Positions 35,488-45,318 of a DNA stretch of 64,000 nucleotides are shown here, piece by piece. Where the stretch lies: assembly GCA_022821545.1 (NCBI GenBank), contig JAJEDJ010000042.1:62001-126000 (forward strand). The letters run 5' to 3'. Both the position numbers and the translations under genes were made by a program. Numbering within the stretch: the first letter of the stretch is position 1; each line of letters opens with the position of its first letter. Below the pieces are notes generated by a model, which worked only from the letters and a program-made list of their open reading frames with translations, ran no database searches and was not told the DNA's origin. Source of the DNA: Caldilineaceae bacterium (lineage in GTDB: Bacteria > Chloroflexota > Anaerolineae > Caldilineales > Caldilineaceae).

Positions 35488-35496
35488 TGCTATACT
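35488..35496 (+). promoter_or_regulatory. Extended -10 promoter for gnd
   Basis: TGCTATACT, about 50 nt before the gnd ATG; no good -35. A small GAAGG/CCTTC hairpin lies just before the AAGGAGA ribosome site. Confidence 0.5.
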
Positions 35497-35546
35497 GTGC
35501 AGGAATTTCCGAAGAGTGAAGGCGCACCTTCATAAGGAGACAACCA

Positions 35547-36986
35547 ATGAGCAGTGCCACAGCCCCTCGTGGGGATATTGCCGTTTCCGGCCTGGCCGTG
35601 ATGGGACAGAATCTGGTGCTCAACCTGGAGCGCAACGGCTACAATGTCGTTGTTCACAATCGCACCACGTCCAAAATGACCGAATTCGCGGCCGGGCACT
35701 CTGGCAAAAACCTGATCCCCGCGGTGACGCTGGAGGAAGTGGTGGCGAATCTCGTGCGGCCGCGCCGTGTACTGCTGATGGTTCAGGCCGGCCAGCCCGT
35801 AGACGCCGTGCTGGACGCCCTTGTGCCGCTGCTGGACGAGGGCGATATCGTCATGGACGGCGGTAACAGCTATTTTCCGGACACTGAGCGGCGCAGCCGG
35901 GAATTGACGGCCAAGGGCCTGGTTTACATGGGTGTCGGTGTCAGCGGAGGAGAGGAAGGCGCACTCTGGGGACCGTCGATCATGCCCGGCGGCGCCGCCG
36001 AGGGGTGGGAAGCGGTTGGACCGATGCTGCGGGCAATCTCCGCCAAAGCCGATGAAGACGGCGAACCGTGTGTCAGCTACATAGGGCGCGGCGGCGCAGG
36101 CCACTATGTGAAGATGGTTCACAATGGCATCGAATACGGGGACATGCAGCTCATTGCAGAGGCGTATGACATTCTGCAGCAAGTCCTGGGGCTGAGCGCA
36201 AGTGAGCTTGCCGAAGTATTCGCCGAGTGGAATGAAGGGGAATTGGATAGCTTTCTGATTGAGATTACAAGCAGGATATTCGTGCGTCTGGACGAGGAGA
36301 GCGGCCGCCCGCTCGTGGACATGGTCCTCGACAAAGCCCAACAGAAGGGCACTGGCAAGTGGACCAGCCAGAACGCCATGGACGTAGGCGCGCCGATTCC
36401 AACCATCAACAGCGCGGTAACCGGCCGCATCATCTCGTCGTTGAAGGAGGAGCGAATCGCCGCATCCGCGCAGCTGCCGGGTCCTGAAACGCAAACCTAT
36501 GAGGGTGACCGCCAGGAGTTGATAGACGCGACGCGTGACGCTCTGTACGCAAGCAAGATCAGTGCCTACGCACAGGGAATGGCGCTGCTGAGACAAGCAA
36601 GCGAGGAGTACGACTACGGGCTGAATCTAGGTGAAATAGCCGCCATCTGGCGGTCCGGCTGCATCATTAGGGCCCGATTTCTCAACCGCATTACCGATGC
36701 CTACAACCGCAACCCGGCGTTGACGAACCTGCTGCTGGACAGTGAGTTTAGGGCGGCGGTCACACAGAGGCTGCCGGCGTGGCGGAAAGTGATCCAGCTG
36801 GCCGTTGCGAGAGGCATCCCGACTCCCGCCTTCAGCGCCAGCCTGGCCTACTATGACAGCTATCGCAGCGCGCGTCTGCCGGCCAACCTGATACAGGCGC
36901 AGCGGGACTTCTTTGGCGCACACACCTACGAACGCACGGACCGAGAGGGCATCTTTCACAGTGAGTGGGAGCAGGACGTCAGTTGA
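35547..36986 (+). CDS. gnd: 6-phosphogluconate dehydrogenase, decarboxylating
   Basis: 479 residues, full length for the long (homodimer) form. N-terminal NADP fold with GLAVMGQNL (15-23) and HNRTTSK. The substrate-binding [18 protein letters not shown] and the catalytic Lys/Asn in [13 protein letters not shown] are intact, and the C terminus has the all-helical domain. It converts 6-phosphogluconate to ribulose-5-phosphate, CO2 and NADPH. AAGGAGA lies before the ATG. The next gene overlaps its end. Confidence 0.97.
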   Translation: MSSATAPRGDIAVSGLAVMGQNLVLNLERNGYNVVVHNRTTSKMTEFAAGHSGKNLIPAVTLEEVVANLVRPRRVLLMVQAGQPVDAVLDALVPLLDEGDIVMDGGNSYFPDTERRSRELTAKGLVYMGVGVSGGEEGALWGPSIMPGGAAEGWEAVGPMLRAISAKADEDGEPCVSYIGRGGAGHYVKMVHNGIEYGDMQLIAEAYDILQQVLGLSASELAEVFAEWNEGELDSFLIEITSRIFVRLDEESGRPLVDMVLDKAQQKGTGKWTSQNAMDVGAPIPTINSAVTGRIISSLKEERIAASAQLPGPETQTYEGDRQELIDATRDALYASKISAYAQGMALLRQASEEYDYGLNLGEIAAIWRSGCIIRARFLNRITDAYNRNPALTNLLLDSEFRAAVTQRLPAWRKVIQLAVARGIPTPAFSASLAYYDSYRSARLPANLIQAQRDFFGAHTYERTDREGIFHSEWEQDVS

Positions 36987-37609
36987 TTAACCGCTGGCAC
37001 GCGGCAATCCCTTTCATCCTCCTGTTGGGCGCCGGATGGATCTGGATCAGCCGTCCGCCCATCGACGCATCTACCTTCACTACGCCGCGGCCGGCCTTGC
37101 ACCACCCGGCCCCCGATTTCACGCTGCCATTCTTCAATACGGCCGGCGAACCAGGGGATCGGTTCTTCCTTTCAACGGCAATGGGCAGGCCGGTTGTCCT
37201 GAACTTCTGGGCGACCTGGTGCGGCCCTTGCCGCCGCGAGTTTCCGGCATTGCAGGCCGCTGCCGCGCGGCACGGCGGTTGCGTGGCGCAGGGCCAAATG
37301 GACGGAGAGAACCGGCAGAATGGTGTAGACCGGGACCAGGGTTTGGACTGCGTACTGTTCCTGGGGGTGAACCAGGGTGAGAACTCCGACACCATAGCCC
37401 GCTTTCTGAATGAAATTGGGGGTCAGACCGGCAGCAATTCAGAGCTCGAGATTCTCCTGGACAGCTCTCTGGAGGTGGGGCGGCGCTACAACGTTCAGGG
37501 GCTCCCGCTCACCTACTTTATCGATGCTGAGGGCATCATCCGCGGGGTATGGTCGGGAGAAATGAATAGCGTGATCCTGGCGGAGCGAATCGCTGAGATC
37601 CTGCCATGA
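36965..37609 (+). CDS. Membrane-anchored thioredoxin-like protein (TlpA/ResA-type)
   Basis: 214 residues from GTG 36965; a TTG at 36983, overlapping the gnd stop and preceded by AGCAGGA, is an equally likely start. An N-terminal span ([16 protein letters not shown]) anchors the redox domain outside the membrane. WATWCGPC (Cys86/Cys89) is the active site, and cis-Pro is in GLPLTYFI. An unusual stretch of about 22 residues ([16 protein letters not shown]) sits between the first helix and the next strand, including an extra Cys. It probably reduces extracytoplasmic disulfides. Confidence 0.82.
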   Translation: MGAGRQLINRWHAAIPFILLLGAGWIWISRPPIDASTFTTPRPALHHPAPDFTLPFFNTAGEPGDRFFLSTAMGRPVVLNFWATWCGPCRREFPALQAAAARHGGCVAQGQMDGENRQNGVDRDQGLDCVLFLGVNQGENSDTIARFLNEIGGQTGSNSELEILLDSSLEVGRRYNVQGLPLTYFIDAEGIIRGVWSGEMNSVILAERIAEILP

Positions 37610-38511
37610 AGTCCGAGCGTGCCAAGCTGGCTGACGTCTTGAGCCATCTGAAAATCAACGACGCCTCGCTCCTGGGGAGAGGAATGACTTCCTCCTTATA
37701 CGACATTGGCGGCGGGCGCGTGCTGAAAATCCACAACGGCCGGCAAGAGCGGGAATATCTCCCTCAATTGCAGCGCTTTACGGAACAGCTTCAAGGATAC
37801 TCCCTCCCATTTGCAGTACCCCTCATCTACGAATACGGCACCGTCAGAGACGTACACTTTCATGTCGAACGGCGCCTTCCCGGGCAGGACTTTGCTGAAG
37901 TCTTCCCCCGTCTGACCGCTCCCGAACGTCGCAGTGCAATCGAGTCCTTTTTGGATGGACTTCCCCCTTTGCATGCCGTCCATCTGCCGCACCTGCCATT
38001 TGGCGAACCACTGAACGAAGCGGAGGAGATTACATCCGACTCCTGGCCTAACTACCTGCAGGCGCGCATCAAGGCAACCCTGACACAATCCTATGCCGAT
38101 TTGCAGGAGGACCTGGCCGAGTTGGACCGGATCGTGGAACGGTTCTACCGGGAACTCAGCGATCTGCCCCTCCGACCGCGCAAGTGCCTCGTGCATGGCG
38201 ACTACTTCCCCGGCAATGTCTTGTGTGACGAGCGCGGAACTCTGACGGCAGTCGTTGATTTCAGTCCGCTGACGCTGATCGGCGACCCGCTCGTGGATTT
38301 GGCTGGCGCCTACTATTTCTGGCGGATCTACGACTTCGTAACCGAGGCAGATTACGAATACCTGCGCGCACAGATCGACGCGCGTTATGGTCACTGTAGC
38401 TGGAAGCGCATCGACCTCTACTATACCTTCTACAGTTTGCGCTTCAGCGACTGCAAAGTCTCCGACAACCACACGTACCGCTGGAGCCTGCGCCGTCTGC
38501 GGGCGTTGTGA
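37606..38511 (+). CDS. Phosphotransferase, aminoglycoside-phosphotransferase (APH) family
   Basis: 301 residues, protein-kinase-like fold. The catalytic loop CLVHGDYFPGNVL (HGD near residue 197, Asn four places later) and the metal Asp in AVVDFSPL are present, and the N-terminal LLGRGMTSSLYDI resembles the nucleotide loop. Substrates of this family range from aminoglycosides to choline, homoserine and sugars; a resistance role cannot be inferred. It overlaps the thioredoxin-like gene by ATGA, so the two are co-translated. Confidence 0.8.
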   Translation: MKSERAKLADVLSHLKINDASLLGRGMTSSLYDIGGGRVLKIHNGRQEREYLPQLQRFTEQLQGYSLPFAVPLIYEYGTVRDVHFHVERRLPGQDFAEVFPRLTAPERRSAIESFLDGLPPLHAVHLPHLPFGEPLNEAEEITSDSWPNYLQARIKATLTQSYADLQEDLAELDRIVERFYRELSDLPLRPRKCLVHGDYFPGNVLCDERGTLTAVVDFSPLTLIGDPLVDLAGAYYFWRIYDFVTEADYEYLRAQIDARYGHCSWKRIDLYYTFYSLRFSDCKVSDNHTYRWSLRRLRAL

Positions 38512-38578
38512 ATGTGTACCTCCAAGCCCTCAGTGCTCGGTAAGATGGCAGTTGCGCTAACGTGAATTTGCAGGCGGG

Positions 38579-40834
38579 CTAACCTGGATCGGCCGCAGAC
38601 TTCTCCGCGGCCGGCGGCGGATACAGGTGCAGCAGAAATACCCACACAAAGAGAAGATCGGGCAGAGCGTAGGAGGCGTCGATCAATCCGTGCCCCAACG
38701 CGGCCGCAGCCGCGCCCAGTGCGCCGACGGCGATGGCATCGGCGGTCGCCGCCTTCCAAAGGAAGCGGACCCCCAAGGCCAACCAGGCCGCGGCCAGAGC
38801 AAGGCCCGGCAGACCGAGGCGCGTCCACCAGTCGAGAACGACGTTATGGGGGTGGTTAAGGCTGGGATCGCGCCAGGCGGCGGGCAGAATGTATCCGCTG
38901 CGGTAACTATAAAGAAAGTTGTCCGGCCCGACGCCCAGCCATAAATGATCCAGGGCCATCTGCACGCTGCTGCGCCAGAGGCTGAGACGAATGCCGGCTG
39001 TACCTTCCGCGCTGAAGTCCAGCAGGCTGCGGAACCGTTCAGTGCCCAGGAACGGGATCAACCCCAATACCATAGCCGCTGCCACGGCGGCCAGGCCCCA
39101 GCCATATCGCCTCGGCAGCGCAATGCCCGGTGCGGCAAGCAGGCGCCTCCCCGCGATGGCCAGAGCGAGCAGCAATGCCGGAAGACCAAGAAAGATCGCC
39201 CCCTTGCTGAAAGTCAGTAGCAGCGCCAGCAGTTGAGGAAGGGTAAGGAGCAGTGCGCTGCGCGCCAGGAGAGGGGCGCTCTTCCAGGACCCGATGAGGG
39301 GGAATCTCTCGCGCCAGGACAGTCTGTCTCCGCTTTTCCCGCCTCCGGCTGACCACCCTCCGAAAATAGCCAGCGCCAGACCCATCGCCGCGCTCCGCTC
39401 CAGGTAAAGACCGAGGTTATTGGGGGAGCCGTAAAAGGCCCGCACTCGGTTGACGCCTTCTGCCTGGATGACGTTCTGCTCCGTCACGTACTGCCAAAGG
39501 CCGGCGCAGGCCACGAACGCGCCGCCGGCCAGCCAGCATAGCGCCAGAAAAGTGCGGGCGGATTTGCCGTCTGAGGCGTTGCGAAATGTCTCTTGTAACA
39601 ATAGGGCAAAGAGACCGGCACTGAGGAAAAGTGTCCTCCATTCACGCAGCGCGACACTTTGTTGCTCGGCCGCGAATGCGGCGACGAGGGCGAACGAGAC
39701 AAGGATGAAGAAGAGCCGGTGGCGTGCGTCAAGGGCAAAAGCCTTCTGTTCTGAGCTTCTCACGAGGCCGCGCAGGATAATGAACCTTGCCAGAATCAGC
39801 CCCAAACCCCCGTAGACGCCGATTTCGACCAGATTCAACGCCCGTCCCGGAAGGATGGGCAGCGGGTGGAGATAGAATGGCAACCCGAAGAGGAGTGTAC
39901 CGGTCCAAAGGATAGGCCGCTGCAACCCGACAAAGCCGAGCAATACCAGCCCTGCGTCCGCGACCAGCCAGTTCCCGGCGAATGTGCCGGCTCCTATCAT
40001 TGCGACGCTTGCGGCGGCCAGGCCAACGGCGATGTTCCAGGGTAAGAAATCCTCCAGTGAGGAAATGCGGCGCGCCCAATCCTGCACAATACCGGAATCC
40101 CTGGTTCCGAGCAGCCTGTGTGCGGCCGAAGAAGAGGGATCGCCGGACCGGAACTTCGCCGCCGATGCGTTGCCGACGTATACAACCAGGGCGGTGATGG
40201 CGAGCCAGCCTCCTGTCAAGGCCAGAAGAACGGCTGGCCACAGCGGCCTGGGACGTGAGGGTATCGAGTCCACGGCCGCGCCGCGCAGTACGGTCTGGCC
40301 CCACCCCCGCCACACCTCGACTGCGACGTCGTGAGGGCCGTCGGTCAGGGCGCTGTGTACGACAATCCACTCTGGAGCCGGACCGGCTGCGGTCTGCTTC
40401 TCCGGAGCAAAAAGAGGCCGGTAGCCGCCGGGTTGGCCGAGGCTGTCAAGGTTTCCCTGAATGACGGGCAAGCGGTTGGCAGGACGACCGTCCACAGATA
40501 CGAAGATGTAGCCCCAATAGTCCCCAAGGGCTAACCTCAGCGCGAGCTCACGGCCACTGTACTGGAAGGCCATTCGCCCCGAAGGCTGCGTCCATGGTTG
40601 GTCCGGCTCAGTCGTATCGGCCCCCCCGACAGAGACCTGCCAGCCAGGTTGGAACTCGAAGGCAGGGCTGTCCATCGAAGCGACCGCGCCGCTGCGGAGT
40701 CGGTCCACTGCGGTAGCGGCAGCCGGACTTTCGGACTCGCCGCCAGCGGAGAGCAGCCAGCCTGCCGCCCCGAACACAAAGAGCAGCGCCAATATCAAGA
40801 GCTGGCTTGGAGATGTCCAGAGTCGTGAAGGCAT
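38579..40834 (-). CDS. O-antigen ligase/polymerase (Wzy/WaaL)-like membrane protein
   Basis: 751 residues. One N-terminal span is followed by a beta-rich extracytoplasmic domain (about 40-190, FQPGWQVSVGG...), then a dozen or so spans. The large loop with LGVGPDNFLYSYRSGYI and LNHPHNVVLDWWTRLGLPGL is the hallmark of the O-antigen ligase domain. The N-terminal domain is an addition to the usual family plan. It should join or polymerise lipid-linked glycans outside the membrane, but no other polysaccharide genes adjoin it. Confidence 0.82.
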   Translation of the reverse strand: MPSRLWTSPSQLLILALLFVFGAAGWLLSAGGESESPAAATAVDRLRSGAVASMDSPAFEFQPGWQVSVGGADTTEPDQPWTQPSGRMAFQYSGRELALRLALGDYWGYIFVSVDGRPANRLPVIQGNLDSLGQPGGYRPLFAPEKQTAAGPAPEWIVVHSALTDGPHDVAVEVWRGWGQTVLRGAAVDSIPSRPRPLWPAVLLALTGGWLAITALVVYVGNASAAKFRSGDPSSSAAHRLLGTRDSGIVQDWARRISSLEDFLPWNIAVGLAAASVAMIGAGTFAGNWLVADAGLVLLGFVGLQRPILWTGTLLFGLPFYLHPLPILPGRALNLVEIGVYGGLGLILARFIILRGLVRSSEQKAFALDARHRLFFILVSFALVAAFAAEQQSVALREWRTLFLSAGLFALLLQETFRNASDGKSARTFLALCWLAGGAFVACAGLWQYVTEQNVIQAEGVNRVRAFYGSPNNLGLYLERSAAMGLALAIFGGWSAGGGKSGDRLSWRERFPLIGSWKSAPLLARSALLLTLPQLLALLLTFSKGAIFLGLPALLLALAIAGRRLLAAPGIALPRRYGWGLAAVAAAMVLGLIPFLGTERFRSLLDFSAEGTAGIRLSLWRSSVQMALDHLWLGVGPDNFLYSYRSGYILPAAWRDPSLNHPHNVVLDWWTRLGLPGLALAAAWLALGVRFLWKAATADAIAVGALGAAAAALGHGLIDASYALPDLLFVWVFLLHLYPPPAAEKSAADPG

Positions 40835-40999
40835 GATAGAGACGATCCTATCACACGCAAAAGAATCAGAAGAACGCGGAGCGAGAAAGGTCAGATCCGG
40901 GGAAAATGAAACTCTTTCGGCTGCAACGTCGTCATAGATGCTGTACAGACCTCGTCTATCGTGTAACAGTTGACTTTCGTTTCAAGGGGGAACGGCAAA

Positions 41000-41773
41000 A
41001 TGGAGGGCAAATTTAAGGCAAATGCGGCGATTGGCTTGGTGGTGACGACGACCTTGTTGCTGATAGCCGCGTTCATAGTAAACACCGCGTCACCGACCCC
41101 GGCGGCGATGGCCCGGGAGGAGAGGCTCAGCGTCCCTAACTCCCATTCGGTAACGGTGGTAGGAGAAGGCATGGTCAGCATCGAACCTGACATTGCCACT
41201 GCCTCGATCGGCGTGGAGGTGGTACGACCGACAGTGAGAGAAGCCAGCGTTGCCGCCCAAACAATTATGGAAGACGTCCAGGCCGCCCTGCTGTCCCAGA
41301 ATATAGATGAAACGGACATTCAGACCAGATACTTCAGCATCTATGCCGAGCGCTTTGGGCCTGGCGGTCTGCTGGATGAGGACGCAGTGCGCTATCGAGT
41401 GAGCAATATGGTTACCATTACAATTCGTGATTTGGAGAGTATCGGAGATGTCCTGGATGCGGCGATCGACTCCGGCGCAAACAACATCTATGGTGTCGAT
41501 TTCAGCCTTGCGGACCCAGCCTTGGTTGAGTCTGAAGCGCGTGCAAGGGCGGTAGCGGACGCCTTCGAAAAGGCGGAAGAGCTGGCCGACATTATCGGCG
41601 TGGGCGTTGGGGACGTGATGGGAATCAGCGAGATCATCGGACAGGGCGGCGGCTTCTTCGGTGGGAACTTCTCAAGAATGGCAGCGGCCGAGATGGGAGG
41701 GGGCTCCGGTCCTATCAGCCCCGGCGAACTGAGCCTGACGATGCAGTTGCAGATCACGTACGAGCTCCGATAG
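41000..41773 (+). CDS. SIMPL (DUF541) domain protein
   Basis: 257 residues from ATG 41000, preceded by AAGGGGGA. A signal/anchor segment (AIGLVVTTTLLLIAAFIV) leads to a SIMPL domain: SHSVTVVGEGMVSIEPDIATASIGVEV at the start and GELSLTMQLQITYELR at the end. Related proteins are exported and linked to oxidative-stress tolerance or oligomeric barrel assemblies; the exact job is unknown. It is divergent from the Wzy-like gene, with a 165-bp gap that shows no clear promoter. Confidence 0.85.
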   Translation: MEGKFKANAAIGLVVTTTLLLIAAFIVNTASPTPAAMAREERLSVPNSHSVTVVGEGMVSIEPDIATASIGVEVVRPTVREASVAAQTIMEDVQAALLSQNIDETDIQTRYFSIYAERFGPGGLLDEDAVRYRVSNMVTITIRDLESIGDVLDAAIDSGANNIYGVDFSLADPALVESEARARAVADAFEKAEELADIIGVGVGDVMGISEIIGQGGGFFGGNFSRMAAAEMGGGSGPISPGELSLTMQLQITYELR

Positions 41774-41831
41774 AACATACGGCGAAAGTCACGAGGCTTT
41801 ACGCTCGGACAACCCAGGCAAGCCCCTTTTT

Positions 41832-41860
41832 TTGACATGAAATGCCGTGCTGGCTATAAT
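41832..41860 (+). promoter_or_regulatory. Exact-consensus sigma70/SigA promoter
   Basis: TTGACA (41832-41837), 17-bp spacer, TATAAT (41855-41860): 12/12 match with ideal spacing and a T-rich stretch just upstream. It predicts a start near 41867 and a 43-nt leader for the gene at 41910. Confidence 0.85.
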
Positions 41861-41909
41861 GATGAATCTGTGCCATACCGAATGACGGGTGCCAGCATAG
41901 GAGGCGGAC

Positions 41910-42392
41910 ATGGCTGAAGAGAAGTCGGATGCTAACCCTTTGGAAGAGGCCGCGGCCAATTTGAGTGAAGATCTGGAGGGGGAGCGAATCGATTTGAAGG
42001 ACTCCAGTGTTGGAAGAGTTCAAGGTGGTCACGTCTCCATGGCGGACTCCGCGGCCCGCACTGTGCAAGCGCAAGCGCTGAACATGTCAAACGCTGCGGC
42101 CGGATTCGTGCAGACGAAATCGCTTGATATGCGCGAAGCCGCGATCGGGTTTTCTGCCAGCGAGCAAGTCACCGTCCAGAGTGGCAACATTGGTTTTCTG
42201 GCGACTGGCCGGTTGAAGGCAGAGGAGTTATGCACCTGGTTTGTAGTGGCCGGCAAAGTGGAGGGCAACGTCAAGTCAACCTTTTCGCCCCTCTCTGCGC
42301 TGGCCATGGGAGCCGGATTCGGCTTGGTCGTGATGCTGCTGCGCGGCCTGTTTTCGCGCAAACGAGGCTCACAAAAAGAGAGCGCGCAGTAG
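41910..42392 (+). CDS. Tail-anchored solenoid-like repeat protein of unknown function
   Basis: 160 residues, not recognised. Five consecutive 15-residue repeats start near residue 33 (VGRVQGGHVSMADSA, ARTVQAQALNMSNAA, AGFVQTKSLDMREAA, IGFSASEQVTVQSGN, IGFLATGRLKAEELC), with hydrophobic residues at fixed places, as in a beta-solenoid. An acidic N terminus precedes them and one C-terminal span (LAMGAGFGLVVMLLRGLF) with a basic tail follows. AGGAGG precedes the ATG and an exact-consensus promoter drives it. It is followed by the L25 gene. A bactofilin-like scaffold role is possible but speculative. Confidence 0.8.
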   Translation: MAEEKSDANPLEEAAANLSEDLEGERIDLKDSSVGRVQGGHVSMADSAARTVQAQALNMSNAAAGFVQTKSLDMREAAIGFSASEQVTVQSGNIGFLATGRLKAEELCTWFVVAGKVEGNVKSTFSPLSALAMGAGFGLVVMLLRGLFSRKRGSQKESAQ

Positions 42393-42511
42393 GCAGTAGA
42401 CGATGATTAACGGATGAGGGAAGGCGCCGTGGGTCTGTCCCAAGGCCGGTGTCAAAGCAGATTCTCAGATCGAAAACCTCGAAATATAAAGGAAGAGTGA
42501 GCCAAAGAAAG

Positions 42512-43168
42512 ATGTCAGTACTTACACTGAGCGCCAACGCCCGCAGCATCACCGGCCGCAAAGTACGCCGGCTCCGGCCCGAAGGAATTGTCCCTGTTGT
42601 CATCTACGGTGGCGGCGACCCGCCGCGAAACGCCCAGGTAGAAGACGCAGAGTTTGAGCGAGTGTTGAGCGATGGGGGCAATTCTCAACTCGTAAAGGTT
42701 GACCTGGAAGGCGAAGATTTCAATGTCCTTGTCAGGGAAATCCAACGACACCCTGTGCGGCACAACCTGCTGCACGCCGACTTCTATACAGTCAACATGT
42801 CGGAGACCCAGCAGGTGAGCGTACCCCTGGTAACGGTGGGGGCCGTCACCATCAACGCCGATCTGGTGATGGTACAGTCGATGGACAGTGTCGAGATCGA
42901 AGCGTTGCCCGCCGACATTCCGGCCTTAATCGAAGTCGATGTATCCCGCCTGGAAACGCCTGAAAATCCGCCGATAACTGTCGCGGACCTGCCAGCGATC
43001 ACCGGTGTATCCTACGTTTCCGATGCAGACGAGCCGATCTGTAGCCTGATTCTCTCCCGCGCCGCCATCAGCGAGGAGGAGGAGATGGAGGAAGAGGAAC
43101 TCCTGGATACCGATGTCGAGCCGGAGGTTATCGGCAGAGGACGAGAAGAAGAGGACGAAGAAGAGTAA
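42512..43168 (+). CDS. rplY: 50S ribosomal protein L25 (general stress protein CTC form)
   Basis: 218 residues from ATG 42512 (MSVLTLSANAR); a GTG at 42497 in frame is a possible alternative because AAGGAAGA lies directly before it. The N-terminal 5S-rRNA-binding domain has GRKVRRLRPEGIVPVVIYGG and HPVRHNLLHADFYTV; the C-terminal TL5/CTC domain follows and ends in a long Glu-rich tail, as in many CTC proteins. It may share the strong promoter at 41832. Confidence 0.93.
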   Translation: MSVLTLSANARSITGRKVRRLRPEGIVPVVIYGGGDPPRNAQVEDAEFERVLSDGGNSQLVKVDLEGEDFNVLVREIQRHPVRHNLLHADFYTVNMSETQQVSVPLVTVGAVTINADLVMVQSMDSVEIEALPADIPALIEVDVSRLETPENPPITVADLPAITGVSYVSDADEPICSLILSRAAISEEEEMEEEELLDTDVEPEVIGRGREEEDEEE

Positions 43169-43185
43169 GCCTCTTTCCACTCTTT

Positions 43186-44496
43186 TCACTGACCCTCTTC
43201 AGCGTCCTGGACTGCCTCCGATTCAACAGTGGACGGATTCGCCAGTAGGGGGCGCGTCAGGAAGGGCATCGGGTCTACGGCAACCCCGTAAATGCGCAGT
43301 TCCCAATGAAGATGCTCGCCGGTACTGCGTCCCGTTGTTCCAACCAGCCCGATCGGGTCCCCGGCCTGAACTTTCTCCCCTGGGGCGACAAGCGCCTCCT
43401 GCAAATGCCAGTACCCCGTGAACAGACCTGCGCCGTGGTCGAGAATCACGCTTATGCCGCGCACCCTCAATGGCTCGGCAAGGGCCACTATGCCGTCCGC
43501 CGGTGCAAGTACGGGACTGCCTCCCGGTGCAGCAAAATCCTGTCCTGTGTGAAAGGAATAGTACTGTCCGGAATTGTAGTTTCGACGGACTCCGTATGGG
43601 CTGGTGGTGGGAGAAGCTGTTTGCAGTGGCAAAGAGAATGGGCGGCGCCATTGAATCGGCGTCGCCGTGTGCGACCAGATGGGAGCAAGATAGTCCAATT
43701 CCGCCTGCGAAATCTCCTCTTCGACCAGCGCGCTTCTGTCCGGCGGCAACCTGATCTCCTGAACCGCAAAGACGCGTCCTTGGACGAACACCGGGAAGGA
43801 CCGCCTGACGGCGACGCCGTTCGCGGCCGTATAACTCAGATTCAGGGTGTGTACTCCCGGCGCAACCGATGCCGCAATCGGAATGTATCCACCCCATAAC
43901 GTGACATCACTGCTCCCCTCGTCTTTTCCTATGACCGTTAGCGGCCGGATGCCTATGGGCGCCCCATTCAACGTCGCTTCAAGAGAGAGAGGTCTGTCCA
44001 CTTCAGCCTCGATCCAGCCGGCCTGACCCTGAACGACGGATGAGGGGACACTGACTACATTCACCGAGCCAAAGGGCATGGACGGAGGGGCGCTGTTCTG
44101 CAGGAGCCGGATAGGTTGACCCGGAAAAAGGCGAGCGGTCGGAGTCGTGCCATTGACTATGGCCAGCCGGAGGACCGAGAGTCCCTCCCGTTCGGCAACA
44201 GACTGTATCGTGTCCCCAGGCCTTGCTATTACGCTCCGACGGGCGGCGCCCCGAGGAAGCAGGAGGATCTCTCCGACGTCAAGGGCATTTGGATCAGTAA
44301 GTTGGTTTGTGGCTGCCAGCACCTCCAGCGGGATCCCCAGGACAGCGGCGATCGAAGCCAGGGTGTCGCCCTGCTTGACCACATAAGTGTCGTCTGGCGA
44401 CTGCGCGGCGACCTGGTCCGGCTGCAAAACGGCCAGCAGGGCCATGACCAAGAGGCATGCCAGCAGGGCGACGGCTGGGACTCTCATCCCCTTCAT
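43186..44496 (-). CDS. LysM-domain M23 metalloendopeptidase
   Basis: 436 residues if started at ATG 44496; ATG 44487 and TTG 44538 are alternatives. A signal peptide (VPAVALLACLLVMALLAVL) precedes two LysM domains (VVKQGDTLASIAAVLGI and VIARPGDTIQSVAEREGL), a beta-rich linker, and an M23 domain with the zinc ligands in FHTGQDFAAPGG and HLHWELR. It should bind and cut peptidoglycan cross-bridges outside the cell, or be a LytM-type activator. It is convergent with rplY and the last gene of the tilS-hpt side. Confidence 0.92.
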   Translation of the reverse strand: MKGMRVPAVALLACLLVMALLAVLQPDQVAAQSPDDTYVVKQGDTLASIAAVLGIPLEVLAATNQLTDPNALDVGEILLLPRGAARRSVIARPGDTIQSVAEREGLSVLRLAIVNGTTPTARLFPGQPIRLLQNSAPPSMPFGSVNVVSVPSSVVQGQAGWIEAEVDRPLSLEATLNGAPIGIRPLTVIGKDEGSSDVTLWGGYIPIAASVAPGVHTLNLSYTAANGVAVRRSFPVFVQGRVFAVQEIRLPPDRSALVEEEISQAELDYLAPIWSHTATPIQWRRPFSLPLQTASPTTSPYGVRRNYNSGQYYSFHTGQDFAAPGGSPVLAPADGIVALAEPLRVRGISVILDHGAGLFTGYWHLQEALVAPGEKVQAGDPIGLVGTTGRSTGEHLHWELRIYGVAVDPMPFLTRPLLANPSTVESEAVQDAEEGQ

Positions 44497-44727
44497 CGAA
44501 ATGCAGGTATCAAACTGGTCTTTCTTGGGAAAATGCAACTGTCCTGCCCCTGGCGGCCAATCGGGTCCTCAAAAGCGGTCGTCCAAGCACCTATCCCGTG
44601 GATCTCCTCAAGCGAAGTCGCGCATGGAGTGCCGAACTGCTTGCGTTTTCATCCAGGCCCACCGCTGAACTGTAGCGGGCTGCAAAGCCGGAGCCCCCTG
44701 CGGGAGGGCAGAATTTCCACCGGTCAC

Positions 44728-45318
44728 CTATTCCGAACCGGGCTGGTACACTTCGGACTTGAGAACGCCGATATAGGGGAGGTTGCGGTACTTCTGGTTG
44801 AAATCCAGCCCGTAGCCGATTACAAACTCATCCGGGACCGAGAAACCGGTCCAGAAAAGGTCAATGTCGACTTCCCTTCGCGTAGGTTTGTCCAGAAGCG
44901 TAACCACTTCAAGGCTGGCGGGATTTCGAGCCCTGAAGAGCTGTGTAAGATATGCGAGTGTATGTCCGCTATCAATGATGTCCTCGACCAATAGCGCATG
45001 ACGACCTGCGATCGGCTCATTCAGGTCCTTGAGGATTCGAACGATGCCCGTGCTCGCTGTGTAGGCTCCGTAACTGCTTGTGGCGAGAAAATCCACTTCG
45101 TGCGGGATCGTTATCGCACGCATGAGGTCGGCAATGAAGACGACACTGCCCTTCAGTACAGCAATTAACAAGAGATCCTTGTCCGCATAGCGCTCATCGA
45201 TCTGTCGGCCCAATCCGCGAACGCGGTCCTGGATCTCTTCCGCAGAGATCAGAACGCGCTCTACGTCCCGATACAATTGATTCTGGACGCACGGTTCAGT
45301 AGCTTTCTCGTTCACCAC
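44728..45318 (-). CDS. hpt: Hypoxanthine phosphoribosyltransferase
   Basis: 196 residues from GTG 45318, which has AGGAG 5 nt upstream; an ATG at 45384 is open in frame but gives an atypical N terminus. PRPP loop LLVEDIIDSGHTL and the flexible-loop SSYG are intact, with the purine-contact VPDEFVIGYGLD near the C terminus. It salvages hypoxanthine/guanine to IMP/GMP. The order tilS ... hpt on one strand recalls the tilS-hpt pairing common in bacteria. Confidence 0.95.
   Translation of the reverse strand: MVNEKATEPCVQNQLYRDVERVLISAEEIQDRVRGLGRQIDERYADKDLLLIAVLKGSVVFIADLMRAITIPHEVDFLATSSYGAYTASTGIVRILKDLNEPIAGRHALLVEDIIDSGHTLAYLTQLFRARNPASLEVVTLLDKPTRREVDIDLFWTGFSVPDEFVIGYGLDFNQKYRNLPYIGVLKSEVYQPGSE

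Noticed and set aside
37606..38511. Antibiotic-resistance gene (APH family)
   Set aside because: The fold alone does not show aminoglycoside activity, and the gene is co-translated with a thioredoxin-like gene in a housekeeping setting.
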